NCBI GenBank assembly: GCA_019915015.1
Contig: JAHBBC010000013.1
Span: 744,001-808,000 of the forward strand
Source: Auriscalpium vulgare
Lineage: Eukaryota > Basidiomycota > Agaricomycetes > Russulales > Auriscalpiaceae
Direction: 5' to 3'
DNA length: 64,000 nt
The notes beneath the pieces were generated by a model that saw only the letters and a program-made list of their open reading frames with translations, made no database searches and was not told the DNA's origin. Numbering within the stretch: position 1 is the first letter of the stretch; each line of letters opens with the position of its first letter. This document shows, piece after piece, positions 28,436-39,806 of the stretch. Both the position numbers and the translations under genes were made by a program.

Positions 28436-30923
28436 TTAAGGAAAGAGCTTCATGTTTAGCGCGGAAACAGAAGCCATTGCATCCTGCCTGTAAGTGTCCG
28501 TTGTAAAGCTGATGTTGGGCGCGGGATCGTTGAAGGTAAGGAGAGGCGGCGCGGTTGGGTTCGAGCCGTATTGGTTCCAAGTGACTCCCGAAAGGTAACT
28601 CAAACCCTTCGCCAGGTTCTTCGGGGCGTTAGGATCCAGATTGGTGACGAAGTTTACTGCAGGCGTGAATGAGCCCAAGGAAGGATGACGATGAGGACCG
28701 GGGCGAGACTTACTCAGGGCGTCTGTTCCAATGAAATCCGGCGGCGAGCCCGGATCTGTAACACCTGCAACGGCGAAAAACTCAGAGATATCAGAGCCGT
28801 GGAACGAGCCGAGGTAAGGCGTCGACTTGAACCGCTTGAACACTGGATTAGGATGGGCGCGACATGAGCAACAGTCGCAAAGTGGAACACAGAGACCCAC
28901 AGTATCCCCACGTCGGCTGAGTCCACTTGGCATACTGATAGAGGAACCGACGAGGGCCTTGGAACATCAGGTCCCCCTGGAATGAAGAAATGCGTTTAAA
29001 TTGCGGCCTGTGGCGCAGTGTGAGCTCTCGGTCATATTCATATCCATGCCAAGTAAGGCGCTCTCACGTGAGCATGTTGGTGCTACCCGTTGTGAAAGGA
29101 GAGCCCTAAGAGATCATAAGGACGGACGGTACAACCACCAAGCTAGATGCCTACCACGGATGGGTCGCTCGGGTACAGGTTTGCTATCTTAGCAATATCG
29201 GAAGAGCTTGCACCAGGGAAGAAGCTGACAAGACAACCGTCAGATGTGAAACTCTCAAATCAAGGTAATTTGCGCATACTTCGAATTCAAGTATCCCGTG
29301 AACTCTGCGTCGGTGCTGCAAGGATCTTCAACAAACAGTCTCAAAAGCGTAATTGATTATTTGGTACGCACGTAATGTTCACACTGGAGAGCGAGAAGAC
29401 CGGGCCTTCATCGTCGCAATCCCCGGAAAGCAAGGGAATCTGCATGAACGTTAGCGACAGCCCAGTAACAGTTCAAAGACGACTCGCCTTGTTGTACAAT
29501 CCCCAGCTGACAGACGTCTGCGGGTTGAGAAGGATCAGGTCCCCGTCGATTCTCGGCTGCCACGCCAAATTGAGCGCGGTATAGTTGAACACGCTCGGCG
29601 TCGCGTTGATCGCCTGCATGAGCTGCGGGTACGGAGCTGCCTGCAGGCAAGTGAGGGTATTCTTCGCCGATTTGCAGCCCACGGCGGCGACAAGCTGGTC
29701 GTAGTACGGCTGGCCGGCCGATACGTCCCGAAGGGTATACGGGCCGCCAGATTCCTAGAAATAAGACTGAGTGAGCTTGTGCAAATCTAATGCTAAAAGG
29801 AAAACACCCACCAGGATTGCCGCGCGGTAGAGGTTGCCGGCCCACCCGAAATTGAGAACCAAGTGCAGACCGACGGACAGCGCACCAGCGCTCTCGCCCC
29901 AGCTACAATCGAGGGAGCGTTGATAAGCTTGTACGTGGATCTCAAAGGACGACTCACAGTGTGACCTTATTTGGATCTCCTCCGAATGCGGAAATGTAAT
30001 CCTGGATCCAACTCATGGCAAACCGTTCTGCGAAGGCTAGGTTAGCCGAAGGTTGGTGGTATGACATCCGGGTACGCACGATCACGCAAGCCTATGTTCG
30101 TGTACCCAGCGGCCTTGGCTTCCTTGCTAGCGAGGAATCCGAAAGCTGATGAGGAGAAATGAGTGCCTGACAGCACGTCCTCGAAATTGCTCACCATTAA
30201 CGCGATAATTAGCTGCGACATAGATAATGGGTTCACCGAGGGCGATTGACCGCTGAATGATAGAGTCTCCGGGATACGACGAGATGTCACCCGTCCCGAA
30301 TCCGCCTGGAAACGGTTTAGATTGCTTCATGTATCTGGCCAATGATCCAGTTTACCTCCGTAAATCCACTTTAAATGGCATTAGTAATTGGCACCGGGGC
30401 AATTTTCGGAGCACTCACAAATACGACAGGAAGCTTGGTGGAAGCAGAAATGTTCGCCGGTGAATAAACATTGAGATATAAACCTACACATTCAATCTCA
30501 TCAGACGCGCCCGGGAATATACCATGAGCATAGGTGACGCTCACAGTCTTCTGATATATTCGCAGGAGCTGTTCCAGAGCTCAGAGGGAAGGGTAGGACA
30601 GGCGGGATGCTTGACTGAATTTGGGGGCACGCCGCCGGGAACGTCGTCGCTTGCCGGACACCAGTAAATTTGGAAGGAGCTTGAGGGGGGGCAAAACGCA
30701 ATGATCCCAGTCTGAAGTAGCTGGTGTTCAGCGTGCTAAAGCGCAAAAATAGGAAATATGGAACGTACGGGGGTTGAGCGAAAGGAAGACCTAGGAATGC
30801 TGTCACACCGGCCGTGGTGTTGCCTTGGAACGAACCGTAGCTAAGGGAAACAGTAGGCCGAGTGGTAGCAGCTGCGCTTGCCGCCAGACCGACGACAAGG
30901 AAAAGAAAGGAGGGGCCCAACAT
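28436..30923 (-). CDS. secreted type-B carboxylesterase/lipase
   Basis: This is an alpha/beta-hydrolase that cleaves carboxylic esters (possibly lipids or sterol esters), predicted to be secreted. Residues 1-20 form a hydrophobic signal peptide (start MLGPSFLFLVVG). Family landmarks in order are SYGSFQGNTTAGVTAFLG, LGSLRFAPPQAP, the first conserved Cys pair, a spliced oxyanion-hole motif YGGGF, SLALGEP-like and YVAANYRVN segments and NIGLRDQR-type text. The nucleophile elbow GESAGA lies near 29,895, followed by WQPRIDGDLI. The C-terminal exon has FHGSDISEFF, which holds the family's catalytic His position, and WNQYG. The stop is at 28436-28438. Many short introns give a product of roughly 540 residues. 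No frame break was seen. A paralogue starts at 63641 with an intron at the identical codon (after AKPP/AQPP). Confidence 0.88.
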
Positions 30924-33790
30924 CGTCGTTGACTCTGTCGCAGCGTTGTCGGGAGGTTATATCCGTTCCACCGAGACCGCGGCGACAGTTTTTGCAAGGC
31001 ACTGGAATGGTAGAGCGGCCATCGCTCCTAAGATAGGTTTTATGAGCTGGAATGCTTCTCTTTTGATGGAACGGACTATGATGTCGCTAGTAATACTCCA
31101 GGGCTTGCGGCATCACCGCATATGTCAGCTTGCAAAACGTCGCATGCCAATCCACCGATCCGCCGAGATCCAAGACTGGTCCAAGCAGGGCGCGCCGAGG
31201 CGCGCCGTCGCATCAATCTGTGAGGTGGTAGCAAGCTAAACGCCGCGCCGAGTTTCGAGGCAAGAGAGAGAGGTATTTGCAGGTGCACGTGCCACGCAGG
31301 CGCCACGCGCACATTACGGTGACAGCCGGCCGGGCGCCATACTTATTTGCCCATGCCAATCCGAAAGTACATCGCCGATGGGAACGTACTCTATGTAAGT
31401 CCTCTTTCGTCAGCGACCGAGAAATTTTGTCAGGGGAGCGATCATTCTCTAAGCTTACAGCTGTCAGCAGGCAACCGCAAGCCAAATGAAACGGCCCTTC
31501 GAACATTGAAAGGTGCTATAATTGTTGCACATCCTCCTGGCTGTTTCACAGCGGGCGCATCAAAGAATCTGGAGGGCATGCGGAAGCGGAGGAAGAGAAA
31601 ATGCGGCAAATGGGAGCAAATGGGGTGGTATGTCGCAGCCAAAACAGCAACTCGGCGGCGCGGGTCCATACACCCCAGCGGCCGCTGGCACGTGCTAGCG
31701 GATGGACAGATGCTACCCGAGCAGTCCGAGCAGGTCCGTGCCGCAACGAAGACATATTGAATAATATATTACGACTGTCTTCCGCGCACTTAAGGTCGGC
31801 AACGGAGACTAATAATATATTATCACTTACGTCGCTTAGGCACGCGAAGACTTCGAAAGGTCCAGGGCACTAGTGGAGGCTGCGGACTTGGCTGCGGAAG
31901 TCTCATCTTCAAAACTGAGCGCTCGGCTCGTGGCGGCAACGTGCGGTATCTATAAGGCCCTACACATTAGGAGACGCATAGAGACGCATGCGCAAGAGGA
32001 GAGTGAAGATGATTGGCGATCAATTTGACCCAGGACAGAAAGACCCTCGGCCAGGAAGCGGCTCAAATCGAAAGGCGGCTCGGGGTGGGACAGAACCCCG
32101 AGTCCAGACATGTGGACGGAAAACTAGGGAAAACTTCGGCATGCGTATAACAGTGTAAGTCCTCGGAACAGATGAAATAGTATCGGTGGCAACTTGACAA
32201 GTCGCCTCCCGTGCACAGGCTGTGGCGCGGCTCGAGTTGGACGTCCGGGAAGATAGGCGGCCTCGGGCGGTCTGGTCCAACCAATCTGAGATGCAACCGC
32301 CCCCGCAAGCGGCGGGCAGTTGCGCCGCATGCTGATGTATATTTCGAAGGATGGTGTCGATCTGGGCGTCAGATTGAAGCCTGGGTGGCCCATCCCAAGA
32401 AACATAACGGAGATAATATCACGCACAGGGTCGAAGACTATGTCCAATTGCAGAAATGGCACGATGATACTGCATGATGGCAAATGCATCGCTTTCACAT
32501 GCAAGGACTGACACCACCGGAAAGGGCGGCGATCTATACGCCCAGTCGAGAGTCAGCTGGAGGGCGCCCAAACCAAGCCCAAACGAGAAACGGTGTGCTT
32601 AGATGACATAGGGACTTGGCTTGCCCTTGTTCATCCTTTGTTGCCTGTGGGTTGCCTGACCATAGGAGAATTGCCATGCTAAAAAGAATAGCCAGTGAGC
32701 TATATATTCGCAAGGTGCTCTCCCAACGCAAATAACCTGTCCTTACGAAACTCGCGCGTGGTGCCTTTGATTGACTCGGGCGCGGCTATGCGCATCCGAG
32801 GCTGCCGCCTAGTCAACGTCTATTCAACGTCCAAACGACCGGGCATGATAGGACGTGCGTCGTGGTGCGTACTGAGGCTACTCACGATCAATCGTCGGTC
32901 ATTAGAGCGCTCGCCGGTCAAAGTAGATGCACGCGCCACGTCCTGACGACCATTTGAAGACGCGCCATTCTTGTTGCGAGAGTTTGGGTCATCGCAACTC
33001 CACAATTTCCCGAGGATGTCTGATGGGGAAGCCTTTGAAACTGCGCGACAGTTTGCGCAAAAGACTTTGAACGTACCGGTTCATCGGAGCAATCAGATTG
33101 CTGTGCGATAGAAGTATCGCATGAAGGCATGGAAGTTGCTTGATTGACGCTTCGTGGTCATCCGAGTCGGGCCCGCAAGTCGGACTGATAGGCGATAAAA
33201 CGGGGTATTGATGTGGGGAGCCACAGGGCTGTGGTGACGTCTTATGTTCAACGGTTGGTGGAAGTCACGTCGGAACAGCGCTGCCTGTAGGAACGAAGAA
33301 ATCTTGGGGGTGCAAGAATTCCAAAGGGGGCGCAAGGGAATTCGCGAAGAGCTCCTAAGACATTTCTCGTAGCGCAGGTATTTCGGAAGCAAGCACGCAG
33401 ACAGAAATCACAGGATCCAGTTTTCAATTCAACGGAAACAGGTGGCAGTGGTAGCGACGAGTCGGACGAACTTCAAGAGTCCGTGTCCGGGCCGAGAAAC
33501 GCGATCATTTGGAGACCCCGGCCACCGCGTCAGCTTTTCACAACTCGTGCTTTGCCCTGATTCTCGTGACTCTGTAACTTCTCGCTCGTTCACTAGGTGG
33601 CACTCTACTTATCGCACCGAGCCTTCTGATGATCAGCGCAAGCAACCATGGATCGGAATCATCATGCGCTGCCATGATGCACAGGGCGGCAACTTGGCAA
33701 CAAGTCGTAGAATGCTCTTCATTATAATCACTGTGTTCCGCATACCAACGTCGCTGTCGCCTAACCCGGAGCTCTCTTTTCGACCCTGCC
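30924..33790. other. long divergent gene-poor region
   Basis: This 2.9-kb region lies between the carboxylesterase (-) and the adenylation enzyme (+). Open frames up to 137 codons occur but none shows a domain or a believable splice pattern. It contains two identical AT-rich palindromic 12-mers (31760 and 31811) and a TATA-like GCTATATATTCG at about 32698. It may hold promoters of both neighbours, a non-coding transcript or relics of an old element. Confidence 0.5.
31760..31822. repeat. pair of AATAATATATTA boxes
   Basis: The same 12-base AT-rich sequence, whose core TAATATATTA is self-complementary, occurs at 31760-31771 and 31811-31822 in otherwise GC-balanced DNA. They could be binding boxes or remnants of element ends. 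Confidence 0.6.
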
Positions 33791-35804
33791 ATGCTCTTTA
33801 GCCATAATGAACTTCAGGGCCTTCTCCAGGTATTCACCCTCGCTTCGAGCCACTGGACATCACTCTTTCGACCCTTCCTTGACTTCCTTCTGAACCCCAA
33901 ATTCTCCGGCCATGCCATCACCGCTAAAGTCGTCGTCGAGGCTCGCGTTCAGCCGACCGCCAGCCGAACCCTGGTTCCGCCTAGCTTCAACGCAGTGCCG
34001 ACGCCCCACCCATTGATTCACAGCGCGTTTCTTGCCCATGCGTATGCGATGCCAGACCAGCTTGCGGCGCAGCACCTCGACGACTCAACGACTTACGGGG
34101 AGCTCGAAGCCGCATCCGGGCGTGTCTGCGCATATCTTCGTGCGCGCGGGGTCGCGCGTGGGCATCGCGTATGCCTTGTCGTTCGAAGGTCCCTCCCGAT
34201 GCTTGCCGGAATTCTCGGCGTACTACGCGCAGGCGCGTCGTACGTCCCGCTGGACGGAGACATCATCACGGAGTCGACCCTCGGCGCGGTTCTCCAAGAC
34301 GCACAGCCCACCATTATCCTGACTTCGAAGATGTTTGAAGGCCGCGTCGCGTGCGTGCCGACGCCTAGCGCATCCCTGGAAGACATCATCTCTATGGATA
34401 CCGAAGGGCCAGACTTTTATGACGACTTTGAAGTACAGACTTCGGACGCAGCATATATAATTTTCACATCGGGTGCGTGTACCAGTTCGTCGCCACCACT
34501 CCCTATTCTCAAAGGCATCTGAATCAACAGGTACTACTGGACGACCAAAGGGCGTTGTCGTTACTCATCAGAACGTTACAAACCGTGAGTCTAAGCATGT
34601 GTTCCGGTTTGTTTTGAGTTGCATATTGACCGTATGACAGTCCTATGTCTCTCCCCCGGCAACATGGGGATCCACCCTGGCATCCACGTCGCCCAGCTAC
34701 TGAACGTAGCTTTCGACATGTGCGCGTGGGAGATCCTGGGATGCCTCGCCAACGGCGGCACGTTGCACCTCCGTGGCCAGCGGCGCCATCACTGGGTTTC
34801 CGTCCTCAAAGCGGTGGACGTCGTCATCTGCACGCCTTCAATCCTCGTGCCGCATGACCCTGCCGATTATCCCAACATCAAGTTTGTGGCGACCGCCGGT
34901 GAGCCGTGTCCGCAGTGGCTCGCAGACAAATGGGCTGTCGACGCGGTGTTCTACAACTGCTGCGGACCGACGGAGGTACGTCGAATATGTCTCTGAGCCC
35001 GAGTCTTTCTGATCATACTTTCCTTGATGCAGGTGACCATCGTCAACACGATGCACCGACACATCGCGCACCAGCCCCTTACAATCGGGCGGCCAACGCC
35101 GAACAACACCGTCTACGTTCTGGACGAGGATCTGCGGCCTGTGCCAGCTGGAGCCACAGGAGTTATGTGGGCCGGGGGGCTCGGAATATCCCAGGGATAC
35201 CTCAACCGCCCGGACTTGAACGCCACGCGCTACCGCCCCGATCCGTTCTGCTCGGTAGGGTAGGTTTTCTATTTCATTGCACCCATGACGACAGTGCTCA
35301 AGAAATTTTCTACAGAGGCATTATGTTCAACACCGGCGACTTGGGCAGGTGGACGAAGGACGGCGAGTTGGACCACCTGGGTCGAGTCGACGATCAAGTA
35401 AAGATCAAGGTGAGTAATTGTCCGCTGACCCTGCTCCCTTAGAACATCACTCAATGCCTCGCAGGGCTTCCGTGTTGAGCTCGATGGTGTCACGGCGGCC
35501 ATGAGCCGCGCCGCCGACGTGCAGTGCACGTCCGCCATTCTCGTTGACGGCAATCTTTGGGGTTTCTATTGCCCCGAGAGTGTCCCGGGGGAGCGCGTGA
35601 AGGCCTCCGTGGAGGCTGTCCAGCCTTACTACGCCGTCCCAACGAAGTTCATAGCTCTCCCTGCGCTTCCTGTTACTAGGTAGGCCCATTCATCCTCCGA
35701 CTTCAGAAGATCCGTGTTGACAGGGCCTTCTCCGCAGCAATGGGAAGATCGACAAGCGAAAATTGCTCAGCATCGCTGAAACACTGGAGACTTCTTCCCC
35801 ATAG
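33791..35804 (+). CDS. stand-alone NRPS-like adenylation enzyme
   Basis: This ATP-dependent acyl/aminoacyl-activating enzyme of the AMP-binding superfamily would form an acyl-adenylate in the cytosol. Adenylation core motifs appear in order. They are TTYGELEAAS, LRAGASYVPLD (A2), a spliced FTSG + TTGRPKGVVVTH (A3), LNVAFDMCAWEI (A4), YNCCGPTE (A5), TPNNTVYVLDEDLRPVP and MWAGGLGISQGYLNRP (A6). A7 to A10 follow as FNTGDLGRW, LDHLGRVDDQVKIKGFRVEL and NGKIDKRKL. The protein ends right after A10, with no carrier (thiolation), condensation or reductase domain, giving about 540 residues. At least six short introns are present. The first ~55 residues are poorly supported, and the true first exon may differ. 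The convergent acyltransferase at 36454 is a plausible partner. The substrate is unknown. Confidence 0.85.
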
Positions 35805-36453
35805 ACTTTTTGGCATCAACTTTTGCATTTTCCTTCACGGACTGCTTTGTATCTTTTACGCTCTCTAGCTCATCTGTTCTTCTGACATTGTACTCTGCAC
35901 ACTCGACATTCCCTTAGATATGTACATACCCGCTTATGCATCGTCATGCCTTCCGATTGTAACTGTCTTCTTCAATTGTATATTTGCGTGCTGTACAGCT
36001 TATAGTCGAGAACAGAAAAGCTCCGGCCCCTACGATGGTCCCGCGCGTGCTCTGCCATCGACGGCGGGCGCGGCGGGCTGTATGGCTTTACATCTCACCT
36101 CACGGCATATCTACTTCGCGGCGGCGGGCTCCGCGAATGGCGACCATTGCAGCGACCGGGAAGGCGCGCTCACCTCATGATCAGGAGCAGTCCGCGCAGG
36201 ATCATCCGGTCTCACAGAAGGGCACACGCCGAGCACCGGATGCTCGCACAAGAGGGCTGATGTGTTCCTTCCGCCGCACTTCTAGAGCTATGCCGTAACC
36301 AGATTTTCCCAACGATCCCAAGACCATCTCCCTATCGGTGGATATGTTCCACAACGCAGGGTCGCCACAAGTTCGAGTCAAGGGTAATACATAAGTTCGG
36401 GTCATCAATCATACAAGCAGCCTGCGCGTTATCAGGAAGCACAATGACGGGCT
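35805..36453. other. convergent intergenic stretch
   Basis: These are the 3' flanks of the adenylation enzyme (+) and the acyltransferase (-). The first 150 bases are T/C-rich as in fungal 3' UTRs. I see no gene. Confidence 0.5.
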
Positions 36454-38340
36454 TTAGTCAAGCAGCAGCTCGGCCTGGCGGACAATTTCGTCGAGATATC
36501 TCTGCAAGTAGTTCTGGTCCCAGTGATCGCTTGCCTGATGAAAGAAGAACATGGTTATCAACGGCTCCAAACCGAAACGCCGCCGCCGCCGCTGCTCACC
36601 TCCACCTGCACATGCATCTGGGAGTGCATGGTCCAAACGTGTGTCAGCCTGCAGAAGCCAGGGACAGCCAGGGTCAATCAATGCTATTACTCGCACAGCC
36701 GTGGACGTACGGGTTCGGCTGCGTGAGGCGATGGCCGAACGCCATCTCGTGCACAGTGAGCGCCGGCCCGGCGTCCCCATTCGCAGTGCGTAGGCGCCAC
36801 TCCAAGGGGATCGTCTGCTCCACAACGCCGAGGTTCGTCGACGTCGTGGCGAACGCGTTGCGCGAGATACCCGGCTCAAGCGGGGGGTTGAGAGCGACGG
36901 CCGCCGCGGTGAAGTGCGGTAGATGCGGATTGGTCAGGTAGAATTCGTACTGCGCGCGGACATGCTGCATGAGGCTCAGCAGCTGCGCCTTGGGTTGCTC
37001 GGACCATGGGATATCGACGTAGCGCGTCTTCGTTGGCACGAGACTTAGCGTCCCCACGAAGTGCGCCTTGGTATTGTGTGGCGCGACTTGCCATTTGGAC
37101 AGGGACACGCTGTGATAGAAAGCTCGTAAGCGGAGACATGATGCTTATCGTAGGACGTCGCTTACAGCGACTGCGGCCAGGTAATGTGAGCTTCGGACTT
37201 CTCTTCTTCGGGGGGAGGGTTGACGATGAATATAGCCAGAGCCTGCGCAGCCTCGAAGAGGTGAGTGACAGTGAATCCCCCGGCCTTCGCTGCTTTGAGC
37301 AGCTTCGCGCTCGTGTCGGCTGGAATGACGACATGAACGCGCACGGGCCTCCCCGCAACCCCAACTTCCTGACGTTGAGGCGCGATGCTATGCGTCGGCT
37401 AGAAGAGAATGAACCTTCGGTCAGCGCAGGCTCAGACGCAGAGTACAAGGGCAACCGACCAGCTTGCTCGTCATCGTCTCCATGGCCCGCTTCATCAGCG
37501 CCATGCCTGCTCCCTCGTAGTCCTCCCGCGGGCCGCCCGTCGCCGTCACAGGCCCGACCGGCAGTGCCGTCCACTCCGTGCCCCAGCCCCACTCCTCCAG
37601 CGGGCCCAGCGTGTCGTCGGTCATGAACTCCAGCAGCAGCGAGAGCGCGCCGAACGTGGGCCGTGCGTCCATGAGGGTGTGACTCCCGTGGAAGAAGATT
37701 GCATGCTCTTCGGGGCCTAGGTAGAGGTACGTGCGCAAGATTTGCTCCGTACCGTCGGAGAGCACGTATGGGAGCTTCGTCTGGTTGATGCCGGCGATGA
37801 ATGCCTCAACGTCCATCGTCTCGTGGCGCACGACGAGGCTCTCCTGGGCCCACAAAGCGATCTTGGACACGTCCGACGTGGGCTTATACACGAACGAGCG
37901 CGTCTTCGCATTGTTCACATACTCAAGCGTAGCGGCGATCCCTGGAGAGACAAACCTGATGGGTGGGCAGTTGGAAATCAGTGTAATGAAGGTGCATGAT
38001 ATCGCCCACCTCAGCCTCGCCAAAGCTTTGCGCGTCCGGGCTTCCAGTTCATTGTGCGGCAGGGGGCTCGCAAACGTCAGCCCCATGGCCGGTTCCGCCA
38101 ATCTATCGCCAAACTCTGTAAGCCCATGGCAAGTTGACGATCGCATGACATACCCATCGTAGAATAAAGCGAACTGGTCGCACAAGAGCTCAGATCCGAG
38201 GAGAGGTCTGGATGCGCGGTCAGCGTCATGTCAACCCACTGTGCTCAATGAAGATAGCGTTACCGTGAGTATGTCGGGACAGGCCTGTCGGGTAGGACAG
38301 TCCAGCCAGGCTCGTTTGCCACAGGGTTCGTAACAGCCAT
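36454..38340 (-). CDS. CoA-dependent acyltransferase-like protein (HxxxD)
   Basis: A member of the chloramphenicol-acetyltransferase-like fold group (condensation domains, alcohol acetyltransferases, Tri3-type), it would move an acyl group from CoA or a carrier to an alcohol or amine. The start is the ATG 38338-38340 (MAVTNPVANEPGW). The first exon splices with donor GTAACG to PLLGSELLCDQFALFYDG. The active-site motif reads HTLMD in FHGSHTLMDARP, matching HxxxD. Later parts include THLFEAAQALAIF, VSLSKWQVAPHN, TRYVDIPW and LWTMHSQMHVQVE, and the last exon ends in RQAELLLD with the stop at 36454-36456. About 500 residues are interrupted by roughly seven introns. No signal peptide is seen. It is co-directional with the alpha/beta hydrolase 216 bp upstream and converges with the adenylation enzyme. 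The exact subfamily is not certain. Confidence 0.72.
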
Positions 38341-38556
38341 TTGCGTGGATGCAGGGTCGCGCACGAGTGAGAGCTATGCGTTTGGCAGTCGATCAGCGCA
38401 AAGCAAGTTTTCCTGGCGCCCCGGAGTCATTTGTATATAAGAGATAGTACGAAGCATGGATTGAGTGAGCGTGTCGTGGTCAGACGGGCCGGCGTCCATA
38501 CCGGCAACCACAAGAAAATAAACTCCGGCGCCCCCCGGTCACCCCAAATAATCTCA

Positions 38557-39806
38557 TTACATCAGAGTGATGCTAACCCTTGCTAACCACTTGTCTATCT
38601 CCTTGTACGTATCAGTCCTCTCCGGCACCTCGACATACCACACCGATTTCTCCCCCATGTCCGCCACCATCCTATCCCGCAGCGTGCGCATTGGGTCGAG
38701 CGTCATCTCCGCCCCGCCAACAACAATCCCCGTGGGCGGGAAGCCCGCAAACAGGCCGTTCGTGTGCGTGAGGCCCAGCGATGCGGGCGAGATCCACGCG
38801 TTCGTCGCGATTGCGTCCGCGGGGAGGCTGCCCTGCAGTGCGCGCGCCGTGTACCCGCTGGCGAAGATCGCGTGGACGAAGTCTGAGCGCGTGTTGCGCA
38901 CCATCGATGAGTGCGGGCCCGCGTGCGTGCACGCCCAGTCGACCGTCGGCGACAGGAGCAGCACGGCGCGCGGCATGGCGAGCCCCGGGAGGGAGTGCAA
39001 CGCGAGGTATCGAGCGAGTGCATACGCGATGGCGCCGCCCGCCGAGTCCCCGCTGACGACGATATTTTCGGGCTTGAAGCCGACCTCCTCGACGAGGTAG
39101 CGGTAGCCGGCGATGGCGTCGATAAGCGCCGCAGGGAAGGCATTTTCGGAGCCGAACGGCGGCGCGACGGAGAGGCGGTACTCGAGCGCGAAGATGCGGG
39201 GGATGTTGGTATGCTCGAGGAACCCGTCGAGCAATATCTTCCCTGGACCATTGGACGGATGCGCTGTGCCCATCTTCGAAATTTGTGAGACAACGAACGA
39301 AAGGCTAGGTGTGTTCTTACCACAAAGCCGCCGCCTGTCCAAGCCGTCAGTGCTAAAGAGACTGAATTCGCGAACAACTGCTTACCATGGAAGTGATACA
39401 GAACCGTTTCTTCGGGTGACGCTTTTTGCCCCGCCTTGCCACTAGTACCTCTGGCACCATACCAAAAGCCGGCAATTCTGGACGGTTCCACCTTATTGAT
39501 GGATGCTGCGTTGCGAACATCACCGAGGATGAGGTCAGGCGTAGGTTCCACCCATGCAAGACCAGCGGAGTCTGCATCTTCGTCGATGGGCGGCGAGGAC
39601 AGCAGGGTGGTATTGTAGAGAATTTCTATGAAAGACGCGAAGACAGAGACGATGACGGATCGGCCGAGAGACCATTTCGGCCGGGGCCGCAAAGCAGGTA
39701 TGAGGTTGCGCACAACCTGGAATGGGAGTTTGACGAAGAGGAGAGTGAGGATGGCGCCAGTCAGGTACAGCGCCTTGAGCGGCTGGCTACGAAAAACGAA
39801 AGGCAT
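38557..39806 (-). CDS. membrane-anchored alpha/beta hydrolase (HSL-type)
   Basis: This alpha/beta-hydrolase fold-3 enzyme, related to hormone-sensitive lipase and fungal steryl-acetyl hydrolases, would cleave acetyl or other short esters. The N-terminus has one hydrophobic segment (about residues 11-30), predicting a membrane anchor, probably ER. The oxyanion-hole region is split by an intron (YHFHG, then GGGFV). The next exon carries IFALEYRLSVAPPFGSEN and the nucleophile elbow SGDSAGG, then LLLSPTVDW. The Asp/His region is in the last exon, which ends KWLARVSITLM. The start is the ATG 39804-39806 and the stop is at 38557. About 380 residues and two introns. It lies head-to-tail with the acyltransferase, so the pair could add and remove an acyl group on the same product. 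Confidence 0.85.

Noticed and set aside
30924..33790. Transposon or retroelement remnant in the long gene-free stretch
   Set aside because: No reverse transcriptase, transposase or long terminal repeat could be recognised; only two short AT boxes were seen.
36360..36400. tRNA-like GTTCGAGTC motif
   Set aside because: No cloverleaf stems or anticodon arm could be paired around it.
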